From contig JAADGC010000130.1 in assembly GCA_013152585.1 (NCBI GenBank), forward strand, positions 1 to 32,525: a stretch of 32,525 nt of DNA, in the 5' to 3' direction. Of the stretch, positions 15,861 to 24,793 are shown in pieces. Under the pieces are notes generated by a model. The model was not told where the DNA came from and ran no database searches. It saw only the letters and a program-made list of their open reading frames with translations. This DNA comes from Chloroflexota bacterium (lineage in GTDB: Bacteria > Chloroflexota > Anaerolineae > J102). A program made the position numbers and the translations under genes. Each line of letters begins with the position of its first letter. Within the stretch, counting starts at the first letter, position 1.

Positions 15861-16025
15861 GCAAGGGTGCGTCCCAGGAAATTGGGCGTAAGGTTGGAGG
15901 GGACGCTGCGGCGCATCACGGATGCGCCGAGCGCTTCCTTTTTTCGTGTGTTGGCCACATCCATGATGCGACCAACACACGCCACCAAAAACATGGGACG
16001 CACCCCAATTGAAACGCACCCTTGC
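15861..16025. repeat. Palindromic MITE-like repeat element, copy 2
   Basis: GGGTGCGTCCCA (15865-15876) and TGGGACGCACCC (15994-16005) are perfect terminal inverted repeats. An alternative perfect pair is GCAAGGGTGCGT (15861-15872) with ACGCACCCTTGC (16014-16025). Inside are two more perfect hairpins: CGGCGCAT/ATGCGCCG, and GTGTGTTGG/CCAACACAC. The left 92 bases are shared with 12682-12771. There is no coding capacity, so it would be non-autonomous. It ends about 70 bases before the truncated recA. Confidence 0.8.
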
Positions 16026-16051
16026 AGGTTCGGCCTGGTTTGGGGTATACT
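16022..16051 (+). promoter_or_regulatory. Possible promoter for the recA remnant and recX
   Basis: TTGCAG (16022-16027) and TATACT (16046-16051) are 18 bases apart. The -35 box overlaps the end of the repeat element, which would therefore provide part of the promoter for the downstream genes. No LexA-type operator is evident. Confidence 0.4.
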
Positions 16052-16092
16052 TTAATGAGTCTTCATGTACAATAAGCATGCAGGTATTTTTT

Positions 16093-16641
16093 ATGGCATC
16101 AGACGGTCGCAAACAAGTCCTCGACTCCACGATGAGTCAGGCTCTGCGTAAGCTCAGCGGCGCTATCAAGCGAACCAATACCATTGTCATCTTTACCAAC
16201 CAGTTGCGGCATAAAATAGGCATGATGTTTGGCTGCCCTGAAACCACCAACGGTGGTTTGGCGCTCAAATTCTATGCCTCGGTGCGCCTGGATATCCGTC
16301 GCAACCAGAGCCTGAAATCTGGCTCTGAGGCCATTGGCAATTGCGTACGGGTCACTGTCAAGAAAAATAAAGTCGCACCACCTTTCCGCACCGCTGAGTT
16401 TGACATCATGTTCAATGAAGGCATTTCTCGTGCCGGAGAAGTGCTGGACCTGGAAGTTGACAACGACATCATCGATAAACGGGGGTCCTTTTATGCATAC
16501 GAGGGGACTCGTCTGGGCCAGGGACGTGAAAACGTCAAAAAATATCTGCGCGCCAATCTTAAACTTCTCGATATCATCGAGAATCAAATCCGCGCCCTGA
16601 AAGGTTTGCCGATACGGTGGCAAGTCGTCGCCAACGACTGA
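16093..16641 (+). pseudogene. recA: 5'-truncated recA (C-terminal half only)
   Basis: The 182-residue frame matches only the C-terminal half of RecA, from about E. coli residue 170 onwards: [20 protein letters not shown], then [20 protein letters not shown] (the allosteric Gln and DNA-binding loop L2), [22 protein letters not shown] and [13 protein letters not shown]. The N-terminal half, with Walker A, the catalytic Glu and loop L1, is absent, and the 40 residues before the match look unrelated. Substitutions at usually invariant sites (for example Cys for Asn in FGNPETT) suggest relaxed selection, yet there is no internal stop or frameshift. It sits at the normal recA-recX position, just after a repeat element. 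It could be a relic or an expressed RecA fragment. Starts at 16009 and 16078 are also in frame. Confidence 0.8.
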
Positions 16642-16749
16642 CTTGAGCCGTGAGGCAGGTCTTCACCCTGAGCGATTGTGCGTCCGCTGCGTTCCTCACG
16701 CACCGGTCTGGCGATCGTCTGGCGACCCAAGCAGATTTTTCCCACCCAC

Positions 16750-17394
16750 ATGGCAGGCATCATAACTCGTCTTGTTTATCAAAAGCGTAACCGGCAGCGC
16801 GTCAATGTTTACCTGGATGACGCCTATGCTTTTGCCCTGCCCGATCTGGAGGCGGCCCGCCTGCACATCGGCCAGCAGCTTGACGAGGATGAGATGGCAC
16901 AACTGCAACGTGTGGGAGAAGATGCCAAAGCCAGAGATCGGGCCCTGCGCCTTTTAGGCACACGTCCACGCTCCGAGCACGAAATTCGCACCCGGTTGCG
17001 GAAAGCCGCCTTTGATGACCCGACCTGCCAACGGGTGCTACAGCGACTGCAGGAACAAGGTTATGTGGATGATGCCGAGTTTGTGCAATGGTGGCTGCAA
17101 AACCGCAATCAGTTTCATCCCAGCGGCCGGCGTTTGCTGGCTGCCGAATTGCGGCAGAAAGGCATTGCCCCCGATCTGATCACCCATGCCCTCACGCATC
17201 TGGATGAACAAACCCTGGCTGTGGCCGCCACCCAACAACGCGTTTCGCGTTGGGCTCATCTCGATAGAGAAAATTTTCGACGCAAGATGCTGGCCTTCCT
17301 GCAACGTCGCGGCTTTTCGTACAGCAGCTCTGGCGAGGCCTGTGAGCAAGCCTGGTCAGGCATTCACGAAAGCAGCTCCCCCTCTTACGACTAA
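16750..17394 (+). CDS. recX: Regulatory protein RecX
   Basis: This 214-residue RecX protein modulates RecA filaments, usually by blocking their extension. It shows the three-helix repeats of the family: ALRLLGTRPRSEHEIRTRLR, then VLQRLQEQGYVDDAEFVQWWL, then GRRLLAAELRQKGIAPDLI. The N-terminal part (ITRLVYQKRNRQRVNVYLDD) is the usual beta-rich lead-in. The ATG at 16750 fits this N-terminus, although the frame is open upstream. It is 108 bases after the truncated recA and 48 before rny. A full recA must presumably exist elsewhere for this protein to have its normal target. Confidence 0.93.
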   Translation: MAGIITRLVYQKRNRQRVNVYLDDAYAFALPDLEAARLHIGQQLDEDEMAQLQRVGEDAKARDRALRLLGTRPRSEHEIRTRLRKAAFDDPTCQRVLQRLQEQGYVDDAEFVQWWLQNRNQFHPSGRRLLAAELRQKGIAPDLITHALTHLDEQTLAVAATQQRVSRWAHLDRENFRRKMLAFLQRRGFSYSSSGEACEQAWSGIHESSSPSYD

Positions 17395-17442
17395 TTCCCA
17401 TTTTATGATAAAGTTTTCCACTTCACCAAAGGACAATATCCC

Positions 17443-18972
17443 ATGGAAATAATCCTTCTCATCGCTCTGGCCCTCATCGCTCTGGCCCTTGGCGTTAGAC
17501 TGGGTTTCTATCTCAAGACCCGTGCCGATGCCCGCGCCGTAACCAATGCCCAACAGCAGGTTGCAGTCATCATCACTGAAGCCAAAGACAGCGCCCGCGA
17601 GATCGAAATCGAGGCCAAAGACAAGGCCCTGGTGATTCGTAACGAAGCCGAAGCCGAGATGAATCGCCGCCGCCGCGAGTTGAGCCGGCTGGAAGAACGG
17701 ACACAAAGACGCCTGGACCAACTGGAGGAACGCAGCGAAAATCTCGAAAATCGCGAACATCGCATTAACCAACGCCAGAGCTCCATCGACAAACGCTTTG
17801 CCGAGCTGCAAAAAGCCGAATCCGAGTACGAAGCCACACTGGAACGCATCAGCAGCATGACTCGCGAAGAAGCCAAGAGTGAGATGCTCAGGCGCGTCGA
17901 GCAGACAGAGCGCACCGAAATGGCCCGGGTCGTGCGCCAAATCGAGGCCGAACTCGCCGAGACGGCTGATCAGCGTGCCCGCGAGCTTGTCACCCTGTCG
18001 ATCGAACGGCTGGCATCCGACATCGTCGCCGAAAGCACCGTCGCCTCCATCCCCCTGCCCGCCGATGACATGAAAGGTCGCATTATTGGCCGTCAGGGGC
18101 GCAACATCCGTGCCATCGAAAGCGCCACCGGCGTCGATCTCGTGGTCGATGACACGCCCGAAGCCATCATTATCTCCAGCCACGACCCTGTGCGCCGCGA
18201 AGTCGCCCGTATTGCCCTCTCTAAACTCGTGCAGGACGGTCGCATCCATCCCGCCCGCATCGAAAAAGAAGTCGAAAAAGCGCAGGAAGAAGTCGATCGA
18301 GCCATACGGGAAGCCGGGGACGAGGCCGCTTTCCAGACCGGCTTCCAGGGACTGCATCCTGAGATTCTGAAACTGGTGGGGCGCCTTAAATTCCGCACCA
18401 GCTACGGCCAGAACCAGTACTATCATGCCATCGAGACCAGCCATCTGGCCGGATTGCTGGCCACCGAGCTGCACGGCGACGTGCGTGCCGCCAAGATGGG
18501 GGGCCTCTTGCACGACCTCGGCAAGGCCGTCAGCCATGAAGTCGAAGGCCCTCATGCCAGCGTCGGCGCCGAAATTGCCCGCCGCTACGGCGTCCCCGAA
18601 AAAGTCGCCAATATCATTGCCGCACACCATGGCGAGGCCGAACCCCAATCCCTCGAAGCCATCATCGTGGGTGCTGCCGACGCCATCTCCGGCGCCCGTC
18701 CCGGCGCCCGTCGCGAATCCCTGGAAAACTACATCAAACGCCTCAGCGCCCTGGAAGAAATCGCCAACGGCTTTAAGGGCGTTCAGGAAGCCTTTGCCAT
18801 CCAGGCCGGCCGCGAAGTCCGCATCATTGTTCGCCCCGATCAGCTCGACGATATGTCCATCATCGAACTGGCCCGCAACATTGCCCACAAAGTCGAAGAC
18901 AGCCTGCAATATCCGGGACAGATCAAAGTCACGGTCATTCGCGAGACACGGGCTGTGGAATTTGCCAAGTAA
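17443..18972 (+). CDS. rny: Ribonuclease Y
   Basis: This 509-residue membrane-anchored endoribonuclease initiates mRNA decay. The order of parts is a single N-terminal transmembrane helix (about residues 2-26), a long charged coiled coil (about 35-190), a KH domain with [15 protein letters not shown] starting near 212, and an HD domain with metal-binding HDLGK at 357-361 and AAHHGE. Length and domain order match Bacillus RNase Y. The family name 2',3'-cyclic phosphodiesterase, sometimes given to it, refers to the HD domain. It follows recX on the same strand, a common bacterial arrangement, and ends at a strong terminator. Confidence 0.97.
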   Translation: MEIILLIALALIALALGVRLGFYLKTRADARAVTNAQQQVAVIITEAKDSAREIEIEAKDKALVIRNEAEAEMNRRRRELSRLEERTQRRLDQLEERSENLENREHRINQRQSSIDKRFAELQKAESEYEATLERISSMTREEAKSEMLRRVEQTERTEMARVVRQIEAELAETADQRARELVTLSIERLASDIVAESTVASIPLPADDMKGRIIGRQGRNIRAIESATGVDLVVDDTPEAIIISSHDPVRREVARIALSKLVQDGRIHPARIEKEVEKAQEEVDRAIREAGDEAAFQTGFQGLHPEILKLVGRLKFRTSYGQNQYYHAIETSHLAGLLATELHGDVRAAKMGGLLHDLGKAVSHEVEGPHASVGAEIARRYGVPEKVANIIAAHHGEAEPQSLEAIIVGAADAISGARPGARRESLENYIKRLSALEEIANGFKGVQEAFAIQAGREVRIIVRPDQLDDMSIIELARNIAHKVEDSLQYPGQIKVTVIRETRAVEFAK

Positions 18973-18991
18973 AGGCGCCACCTTCGCTACA

Positions 18992-19022
18992 AAAGGGCGG
19001 CCGTATGGTCGCCCTTTTTTTA
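18992..19022 (+). terminator. Rho-independent terminator of rny
   Basis: AAGGGCGGCC and GGTCGCCCTT form a hairpin with a four-base loop and a single mismatch, followed by seven Ts. It lies about 20 bases after the rny stop. Confidence 0.9.
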
Positions 19023-19058
19023 TGGTGTTTTCGGGCTGGTGCCGGCTGCCATTGCCAT

Positions 19059-19122
19059 CGTTAGGCACTTACGCCGTGGCACCGACAAAAGTCTGTCGCT
19101 GTTGCTGCCTAAGCGCCTAACG
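19059..19122. repeat. Long imperfect stem-loop
   Basis: CGTTAGGC (19059-19066) pairs perfectly with GCCTAACG (19115-19122). The arms extend inwards with mismatches, and an inner hairpin CGACA/TGTCG lies near the tip. It sits between the rny terminator and the permease gene, and looks like a palindromic intergenic repeat. Confidence 0.5.
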
Positions 19123-19268
19123 TACTTCGGCAAATGCGTCGCATAAGGGAATGATACAATCTCCTCCCCACATATGGAGGGTCTCACCAGCATAGTGTAT
19201 ACTAAAATGAGCAGAATTTTAACAGCCTTGCTGACTCATGCCCTCCGCCCTATGCCGATAACACTGCT

Positions 19269-20627
19269 GTGAATCCCCATCCCACACCTCCTCCGGCTGC
19301 AATTGAAGATCAGCCATGGTCGCCCACCGTCCGACTCGTGGTCCTGGTGCTCACGCTCATGGCCAGTTTATGGCTGATGTGGCTGGCGCGTCCTTTTTGG
19401 TGGTTGCTGGTCCTGTCCTCGATTATAGCCTATCTATTACAGCCGCTCATTGACGGATTGACGCGTCTCAAATTACCGCGGACGGTGGCGACCATCATCG
19501 TGGTGCTGGTCACGCTTACCCTGGTGCTGCTGATCATTTTGGTGCTGATTCCATCCCTGCTGGTTGATCTGCAACCCGTATCGTTTGATCTCACCGCATG
19601 GATAAGCAGCTTGAGCCTATGGTTGCAGCAATTGCCCCAAACATGGCCCGGCATCGATTTCTGGGGCGTACACATCGATCTGACGCCCCTCTACAATCAG
19701 ATCATCACAGGTCTGCGCTATGTCGATCTCTTGGCCTGGCTGCCATCTCCATCCGAATGGATCAACGTCCTCAACGAAACCGCACGCAGCGCCGGCAGCG
19801 TTTTGGGCTTCGCCACCAATCTGGCCACATCGCTATTTGCCCTCACCCTGGCCTTGATCCTCAGCCTGATGATGCTGCTGATCTTCACCCTCTATCTCAG
19901 TAAAGATCTGCCATCCTTTTTCGATGCCATTATCCAGTTAGCGCCGGTCCCCTATCAACCCGAATGGCGCGAACTCTGGCACCGCACCGGGCATGTGTGG
20001 CACGCTTTCTTTCGCGGGCAGTTGTTGCTCAGTACGGTGGTGGGGTTGAGTGTGTGGGTGGGATTACGCATCATTGGCCTGCCCGGCGCCCTGGCCCTGG
20101 GTCTGATCGCCGGTATCCTGGAGATATTGCCCAATATAGGTCCCATTCTGGCCCTGTTGCCTGCCATGGTCATCGCCCTGCTGGCGGGCTCAATCTCCCA
20201 TCCCGATGTCCCCTATCTCACCGTCATGATCGCAGTTGTCGCTCTGTACACATTGATCCAACAACTGGAAAACTACATTCTGGTTCCGCGTATTTTGGGT
20301 GGCAGCGTGGGCGTGCATCCGGTGTTTGTCTTGGCGGGCGTGTTGATTTTTTCGTTTCATTTCGGCGTGCTGGGCGCCTTCGTGGCTGCTCCCATCCTTG
20401 CCACCCTGCGCACGTGGGGAGAATACGTCCATGCTCGTTTATTGGGGCAGTATCCTTATCCTCACCTACTACCGGCTCCCGCCCTCCCGTCGCAGTCTTC
20501 CCCATCACCACATCCCTCGCCCCCACCCTCTGAAGAGCCGCCTCCGGCCTCCCGGCCTGAACTTCCCCCCACAGTCATCCTACAACGTCCTTCCCACAGC
20601 CCGCCGCCCCCACGGCCCAAAGACTAA
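19269..20627 (+). CDS. AI-2E family (PerM/YdiK-type) permease
   Basis: This 452-residue polytopic membrane protein has about eight hydrophobic segments in the AI-2E transporter pattern. Two near-adjacent helices come at the start (about 25-90), followed by a soluble stretch, the central ALTLALILSLMMLLIFTLYL, and the conserved block GLIAGILEILPNIGPILALL then YTLIQQLENYILVPRI. Members export diverse small molecules or act as sodium/proton antiporters, so AI-2 export should not be assumed. The C-terminal 65 residues are very rich in Pro and Ser and are probably a disordered cytoplasmic tail. The start is a GTG with no clear ribosome-binding site. A TATACT at 19198-19203 may belong to its promoter. 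Confidence 0.88.
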   Translation: MNPHPTPPPAAIEDQPWSPTVRLVVLVLTLMASLWLMWLARPFWWLLVLSSIIAYLLQPLIDGLTRLKLPRTVATIIVVLVTLTLVLLIILVLIPSLLVDLQPVSFDLTAWISSLSLWLQQLPQTWPGIDFWGVHIDLTPLYNQIITGLRYVDLLAWLPSPSEWINVLNETARSAGSVLGFATNLATSLFALTLALILSLMMLLIFTLYLSKDLPSFFDAIIQLAPVPYQPEWRELWHRTGHVWHAFFRGQLLLSTVVGLSVWVGLRIIGLPGALALGLIAGILEILPNIGPILALLPAMVIALLAGSISHPDVPYLTVMIAVVALYTLIQQLENYILVPRILGGSVGVHPVFVLAGVLIFSFHFGVLGAFVAAPILATLRTWGEYVHARLLGQYPYPHLLPAPALPSQSSPSPHPSPPPSEEPPPASRPELPPTVILQRPSHSPPPPRPKD

Positions 20628-20758
20628 AGCCCGAGCTTTGGCCACGGTTCTGATCTTTGCCCTGCTGTTTTTCGGATCAGCCCTGCTGAGATGTAAAATA
20701 CCCTCACCCCAAAGCGAGATGTCTCACCATATATCACACTTCTCGCGAGGAATATCCT

Positions 20759-21226
20759 ATGACAGTATTCGAAAAACTACATAAACAACCCCTTCGAGAG
20801 CTTGATCTCACACACTATTGCCTTGTTTCGACCCATGATCTTGTCAAAGATGCTGTGCAAAAAATGCAGGAAACAAACAGCAACTGCGCCTTTGTCACCC
20901 AAGATGGCAAACTCATGGGTATTTTTACCGATCGGGATGTATTGCAAAAAGTGGCAAATAAAACCGGCGTTTGGGAGCAGGCCATCACAACCGTGATGAC
21001 GCCCAATCCCCAGGTTGCGCGTTCCGACTACAGCATCGCCACGGCCCTGAAGATAATGAACGACCATCATGTGCGCAATCTGCCCGTCGTCTCACACTCC
21101 GGAGAGATCGAAGGGAACTTCACGCATCACGCCTTCATCCGTTTTCTGGCCGATTATTTCCCTACCGAAATCTACAATCGCCCTTCCGATGCCTCTCGTA
21201 CAGCCGCCCATCGTCACGGCGCCTAA
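20759..21226 (+). CDS. Stand-alone CBS-domain pair protein
   Basis: This 155-residue protein consists of two CBS motifs that together form one Bateman module: CLVSTHDLVKDAVQKMQETN with LMGIFTDRDVLQKV, and VMTPNPQVARSDYSIATALK with NLPVVSHSGEIEG. Such modules bind adenine nucleotides and sense energy charge. There is no attached enzyme. GAGGAA precedes the ATG. It lies 52 bases upstream of korA, and korB itself carries another CBS pair, so this protein probably adds to control of the same ferredoxin-dependent enzyme. That is inferred from position only. Confidence 0.9.
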   Translation: MTVFEKLHKQPLRELDLTHYCLVSTHDLVKDAVQKMQETNSNCAFVTQDGKLMGIFTDRDVLQKVANKTGVWEQAITTVMTPNPQVARSDYSIATALKIMNDHHVRNLPVVSHSGEIEGNFTHHAFIRFLADYFPTEIYNRPSDASRTAAHRHGA

Positions 21227-21278
21227 CAGCATACATAACTAGCCAGCGCTATGACAGCCTGGCATCAGGAGTACCTTC

Positions 21279-23144
21279 ATGACTGCACCCAAAATCAAAA
21301 TCCAGGAACTGGATTCTGTCGTCATTCGTTTTGCCGGCGATTCGGGCGATGGCATGCAGCTTACCGGCACCCAGTTTACCAACACGGCTGCCATTGTCGG
21401 CAACGACATCAGCACTCTTCCCGACTATCCCGCCGAAATCCGGGCGCCGGCCGGCACCCTGGCAGGGGTCAGCGGTTTTCAGGTCCAGCTCTCGGAACAT
21501 GATATCTGGACGCCCGGCGATGCGCCGCATGTACTCATCGCCATGAACCCCGCCGCCCTCAAAGTCAGCCTGCCCGATCTCGATGTCGCCGCCACCATCA
21601 TCGTCAACACCGACGCTTTTAGCAAGAGTAACCTCAAGAAAGCCGGCTATGCCTCAAACCCGCTGAAAGATGGCTCACTGGACAAATACACCGTCTACAA
21701 GATGCCCATCACCAGCCTCAACCGCACAGCCGTCAAAGAGGTGGAAAGCCTCAGCTCCAAGGGTGTCGATCGCAGTCAAAACTTCTTTGCGCTCGGCCTT
21801 GTCTACTGGCTCTACGATCGACCCCTGGAAAACACGCTTGCCTGGATCAAAACCAAATTCGCCAAGCGCCCCGAAGTCGCCGAAGCCAACATCCTGGCGC
21901 TGCAAGCTGGCTATTTTTATGGCGACACCACCCGCGCCTTCCAGACACGGTATCGCATTCGCGCCGCCTCCCTGCCACCTGGCACCTATCGCAAGGTGAG
22001 CGGGAACGAAGCCATCGCCCTGGGCCTGGTCACGGCGGCCCAAAAAGCCGACAAACTCCTCTTTTACGGCGCCTATCCCATCACCCCGGCCAGCGATATC
22101 CTGCACACCCTGGCGCCTCTCCGCAACTACAATGTCATCACCTTCCAGGCCGAAGACGAAATCGCGGCGATGGGTGCCACGGTGGGAGCTGCCTTTGGCG
22201 GCGTTATGGCCGTGACCGGCACCAGCGGGCCGGGCCTGGCTCTCAAAAGTGAAGCGCTCAACCTGGCCGTGATGTTGGAACTTCCGCTGGTGATCGTCAA
22301 TGTACAGCGCGGCGGCCCCAGCACGGGCCTGCCCACCAAGGTCGAGCAATCCGACCTGTTACAGGCCATGTTTGGCCGCAACGGCGAAAGCCCCATTCCC
22401 ATCCTGGCTCCCGCCACCCCGGCCGACGGCTTCGAAATTGCGATCGAGGCTTACCGCCTGGCCGTACGGGCCATGAGCCCGGTGATGATCCTCAGCGATG
22501 GCTATCTTGGCAACAGCGCCGAGCCCTGGCGCATCCCCGATCCCGACAGCATCCCCCCCATCATCATCGAACATCCTACGGCAGCCAACAGTGACGACGG
22601 CAGCTTTCTGCCTTACAAACGCGATCCCATCACCCTGGGGCGCCCGTGGGCACTCCCCGGCACGCCGGGCCTCGAACACCGCATGGGTGGGCTGGAAAAA
22701 TCGCCAGAGAAAGGCAATGTCTCCTACGCCCCCGAAGATCATCAGCGCATGACCGACGATCGGGCCGCCAAAGTCGCCCGTCTGGCCGACGTCATCCCCG
22801 AACAAACCGTCTTTGGCCCCAAGCAGGGCGAGCTACTTGTCATCGGCTGGGGCAGCACCTACGGTGCTATTCACGCCGCCGTGGCCCGGGCTCAGACCAA
22901 AGGGCAATCAGTGGCCCAGGCGCACCTGCGTTATATCAACCCCTTCCCGCGTAACCTGGGCTTTCTTTTGCAACGCTATCGCCATATCCTTGTAGCCGAA
23001 ATGAACATGGGGCAACTCAGCCTCCTCTTGCGCGGACGTTACCTGCGCGACCTCGCCACTCTGCACAAAGTCAAAGGTCGCCCCTTCAAAATCAGCGAAA
23101 TCAGCCACAAGATCGACGAGATTCTGGCAGGAGCAGCATCATGA
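21279..23144 (+). CDS. korA: 2-oxoacid:ferredoxin oxidoreductase, fused gamma-alpha subunit
   Basis: This 621-residue subunit belongs to a 2-oxoglutarate-type ferredoxin oxidoreductase, which makes succinyl-CoA and CO2 from 2-oxoglutarate or fixes CO2 in reverse. The N-terminal gamma domain (about 1-195) has [15 protein letters not shown]. The alpha domain (from about 240) has [46 protein letters not shown] and [15 protein letters not shown]. The fusion and length are typical of two-subunit Kor enzymes. AGGAGT precedes the ATG. Its stop overlaps the korB start by four bases. Substrate preference for 2-oxoglutarate over other 2-oxoacids is inferred from the architecture. Confidence 0.93.
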   Translation: MTAPKIKIQELDSVVIRFAGDSGDGMQLTGTQFTNTAAIVGNDISTLPDYPAEIRAPAGTLAGVSGFQVQLSEHDIWTPGDAPHVLIAMNPAALKVSLPDLDVAATIIVNTDAFSKSNLKKAGYASNPLKDGSLDKYTVYKMPITSLNRTAVKEVESLSSKGVDRSQNFFALGLVYWLYDRPLENTLAWIKTKFAKRPEVAEANILALQAGYFYGDTTRAFQTRYRIRAASLPPGTYRKVSGNEAIALGLVTAAQKADKLLFYGAYPITPASDILHTLAPLRNYNVITFQAEDEIAAMGATVGAAFGGVMAVTGTSGPGLALKSEALNLAVMLELPLVIVNVQRGGPSTGLPTKVEQSDLLQAMFGRNGESPIPILAPATPADGFEIAIEAYRLAVRAMSPVMILSDGYLGNSAEPWRIPDPDSIPPIIIEHPTAANSDDGSFLPYKRDPITLGRPWALPGTPGLEHRMGGLEKSPEKGNVSYAPEDHQRMTDDRAAKVARLADVIPEQTVFGPKQGELLVIGWGSTYGAIHAAVARAQTKGQSVAQAHLRYINPFPRNLGFLLQRYRHILVAEMNMGQLSLLLRGRYLRDLATLHKVKGRPFKISEISHKIDEILAGAAS

Positions 23145-24658
23145 GCACGTTAGAACCCCTACATCTTTCCCGCAGAGATTTTGTTTCCGATCAGACCATC
23201 CGCTGGTGCCCGGGCTGTGGCGATTACGCCATCATCTCTCAGGTGCAAAAAGTCTTGCCCGACCTGGGTATCCCCAAAGAAAACATCGTCTTCATCTCCG
23301 GCATCGGATGCTCCAGCCGCTTCCCCTACTACATGGATACCTACGGCATCCACAGCATCCACGGCCGTGCGCCCACCCTGGCCACAGGGCTGAAAATCGC
23401 CAACCCCGAGCTCAGCGTCTGGGTGATCACAGGAGATGGCGACGCCCTGTCGATTGGTGGCAATCACATCATCCACACCTGCCGCCGCAACGTCGATCTC
23501 AACATCATCCTCTTCAACAATCGCATCTACGGTCTCACCAAAGGCCAGTACTCCCCCACTTCGCCCCAGGGCATCCGCACCAAATCTTCCCCGATGGGGA
23601 GTCTGGAACGACCCCTCAACCCCATCTCCCTGGCGCTGGCCTCCGAAGCAACTTTCATCGCCCGCACCGTCGATATCATCACCAAACACATGGGCGACAC
23701 CTTCCTGAAAGCAGCCCGCCATAAAGGCATCTCTTTCGTCGAAGTCTTTCAGAACTGCGTCATCTTCAACAATGGCGCCTGGCAACCTTACAGCGACCGC
23801 CAACTTCGCTCCGACAACGACATCTTCCTCGAAAACGGCAAACCCATGATCTTTGGGCAGAACGACGACAAAGGTATCCTCTGGGGCAAAAGTGGACTCG
23901 AGGTGGTCGAGCTCGGAGATCAATACAGCGAAGATGATCTGGTTGTCCACGACACATCCTCCGTCACCCAGGCCTGGATGCTCAGCCGCCTCACCTACCC
24001 CATGCCCATTGGTATCATCCTGGACGTGCAATGTCCCTCTTACGAGCAGGCCGCCTGGGCGCAGGTGCAGGAAGCGAAAATGCAAAAGGGCGAAGGAACT
24101 CTGGCCAAGCTCTTCCATGCCGCCGACACATGGCAGATCCAGCCCCATGATGGTGACCGGCCCGCATCGCAAATGACCGTGCATAGCCGGCTGCCGTCCA
24201 ATCTCGACGAAGCCTACATGGACGATTTGCTCAATGATTTGAACGAAAGCGAACTGGAAGAACGCCTGGGCGATATGGATATTGCCGCCCTCAAACCCCA
24301 TGCGCCCATCCTCGTCGCCGACTCCGCCCGCGTGGACCATGCCGTGCAGTTGATGCAAAAACACAACATCGGCTGCCTGCTGGTCACCAGTGCCGACGGT
24401 CACCTGTCCGGCATCCTCACGGAAAACGATGTCACCAATCGCATCCTGGGCCATGATGTCGACACTCATGCCAGCACGGTTGCCGAGTACATGACGGTCG
24501 ATCCCGTGGCGCTGGGCCTTGATACGCCAGTGATCGAATCCTTGCACCTCATCTCCACCTACGGCTTCCGCCACCTGCCTGTTGTCGATGAACACGGCCT
24601 GCCCTTGGGCATTCTCTCCGTGCGCGACATCATCCATTTCCTGGCGACTGTGCTCTAA
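23141..24658 (+). CDS. korB: 2-oxoacid:ferredoxin oxidoreductase beta subunit fused to CBS domains
   Basis: The first ~340 of 505 residues are the thiamine-diphosphate and 4Fe-4S beta subunit. WCPGCGDY and [12 protein letters not shown] give three cluster cysteines, VFQNC probably the fourth, and [12 protein letters not shown] with [16 protein letters not shown] is the ThDP/Mg site. After a linker, residues from about 378 form a tandem CBS pair: [20 protein letters not shown] with [15 protein letters not shown], and [15 protein letters not shown] with [15 protein letters not shown]. Stand-alone KorB is about 300-340 residues, so the C-terminal ~130 residues are an added regulatory module that probably binds adenylates. 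Translation is coupled to korA, and a terminator follows the gene. Confidence 0.95.
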   Translation: MSTLEPLHLSRRDFVSDQTIRWCPGCGDYAIISQVQKVLPDLGIPKENIVFISGIGCSSRFPYYMDTYGIHSIHGRAPTLATGLKIANPELSVWVITGDGDALSIGGNHIIHTCRRNVDLNIILFNNRIYGLTKGQYSPTSPQGIRTKSSPMGSLERPLNPISLALASEATFIARTVDIITKHMGDTFLKAARHKGISFVEVFQNCVIFNNGAWQPYSDRQLRSDNDIFLENGKPMIFGQNDDKGILWGKSGLEVVELGDQYSEDDLVVHDTSSVTQAWMLSRLTYPMPIGIILDVQCPSYEQAAWAQVQEAKMQKGEGTLAKLFHAADTWQIQPHDGDRPASQMTVHSRLPSNLDEAYMDDLLNDLNESELEERLGDMDIAALKPHAPILVADSARVDHAVQLMQKHNIGCLLVTSADGHLSGILTENDVTNRILGHDVDTHASTVAEYMTVDPVALGLDTPVIESLHLISTYGFRHLPVVDEHGLPLGILSVRDIIHFLATVL

Positions 24659-24680
24659 AACCACCCCTTTCCAATTCCCC

Positions 24681-24717
24681 AGCCCTCCTCGGCAGCCTTT
24701 GTCAGGAGGGCTTTTTT
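24681..24717 (+). terminator. Rho-independent terminator of korAB
   Basis: AGCCCTCCT (24681-24689) and AGGAGGGCT (24704-24712) are perfect complements followed by six Ts, 22 bases after the korB stop. Confidence 0.95.
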
Positions 24718-24793
24718 ACAGGTGTCACTATCTCCCCGATCATGATAAAATAACCGCGCCTCACCACATCACCCACTCAAGGGAGAAAAGGTC

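Noticed and set aside
17356-19068. Long open frame on the minus strand opposite rny
   Set aside because: It is the antisense shadow of a GC-rich, well-recognised gene. Its translation is low-complexity Gly/Ala/Phe-rich and matches no family.
23159-24664. 501-codon open frame antisense to korB
   Set aside because: korB has complete ThDP, cluster and CBS motifs on the other strand; the antisense product is repetitive in Gly, Val and Asp with no motif.
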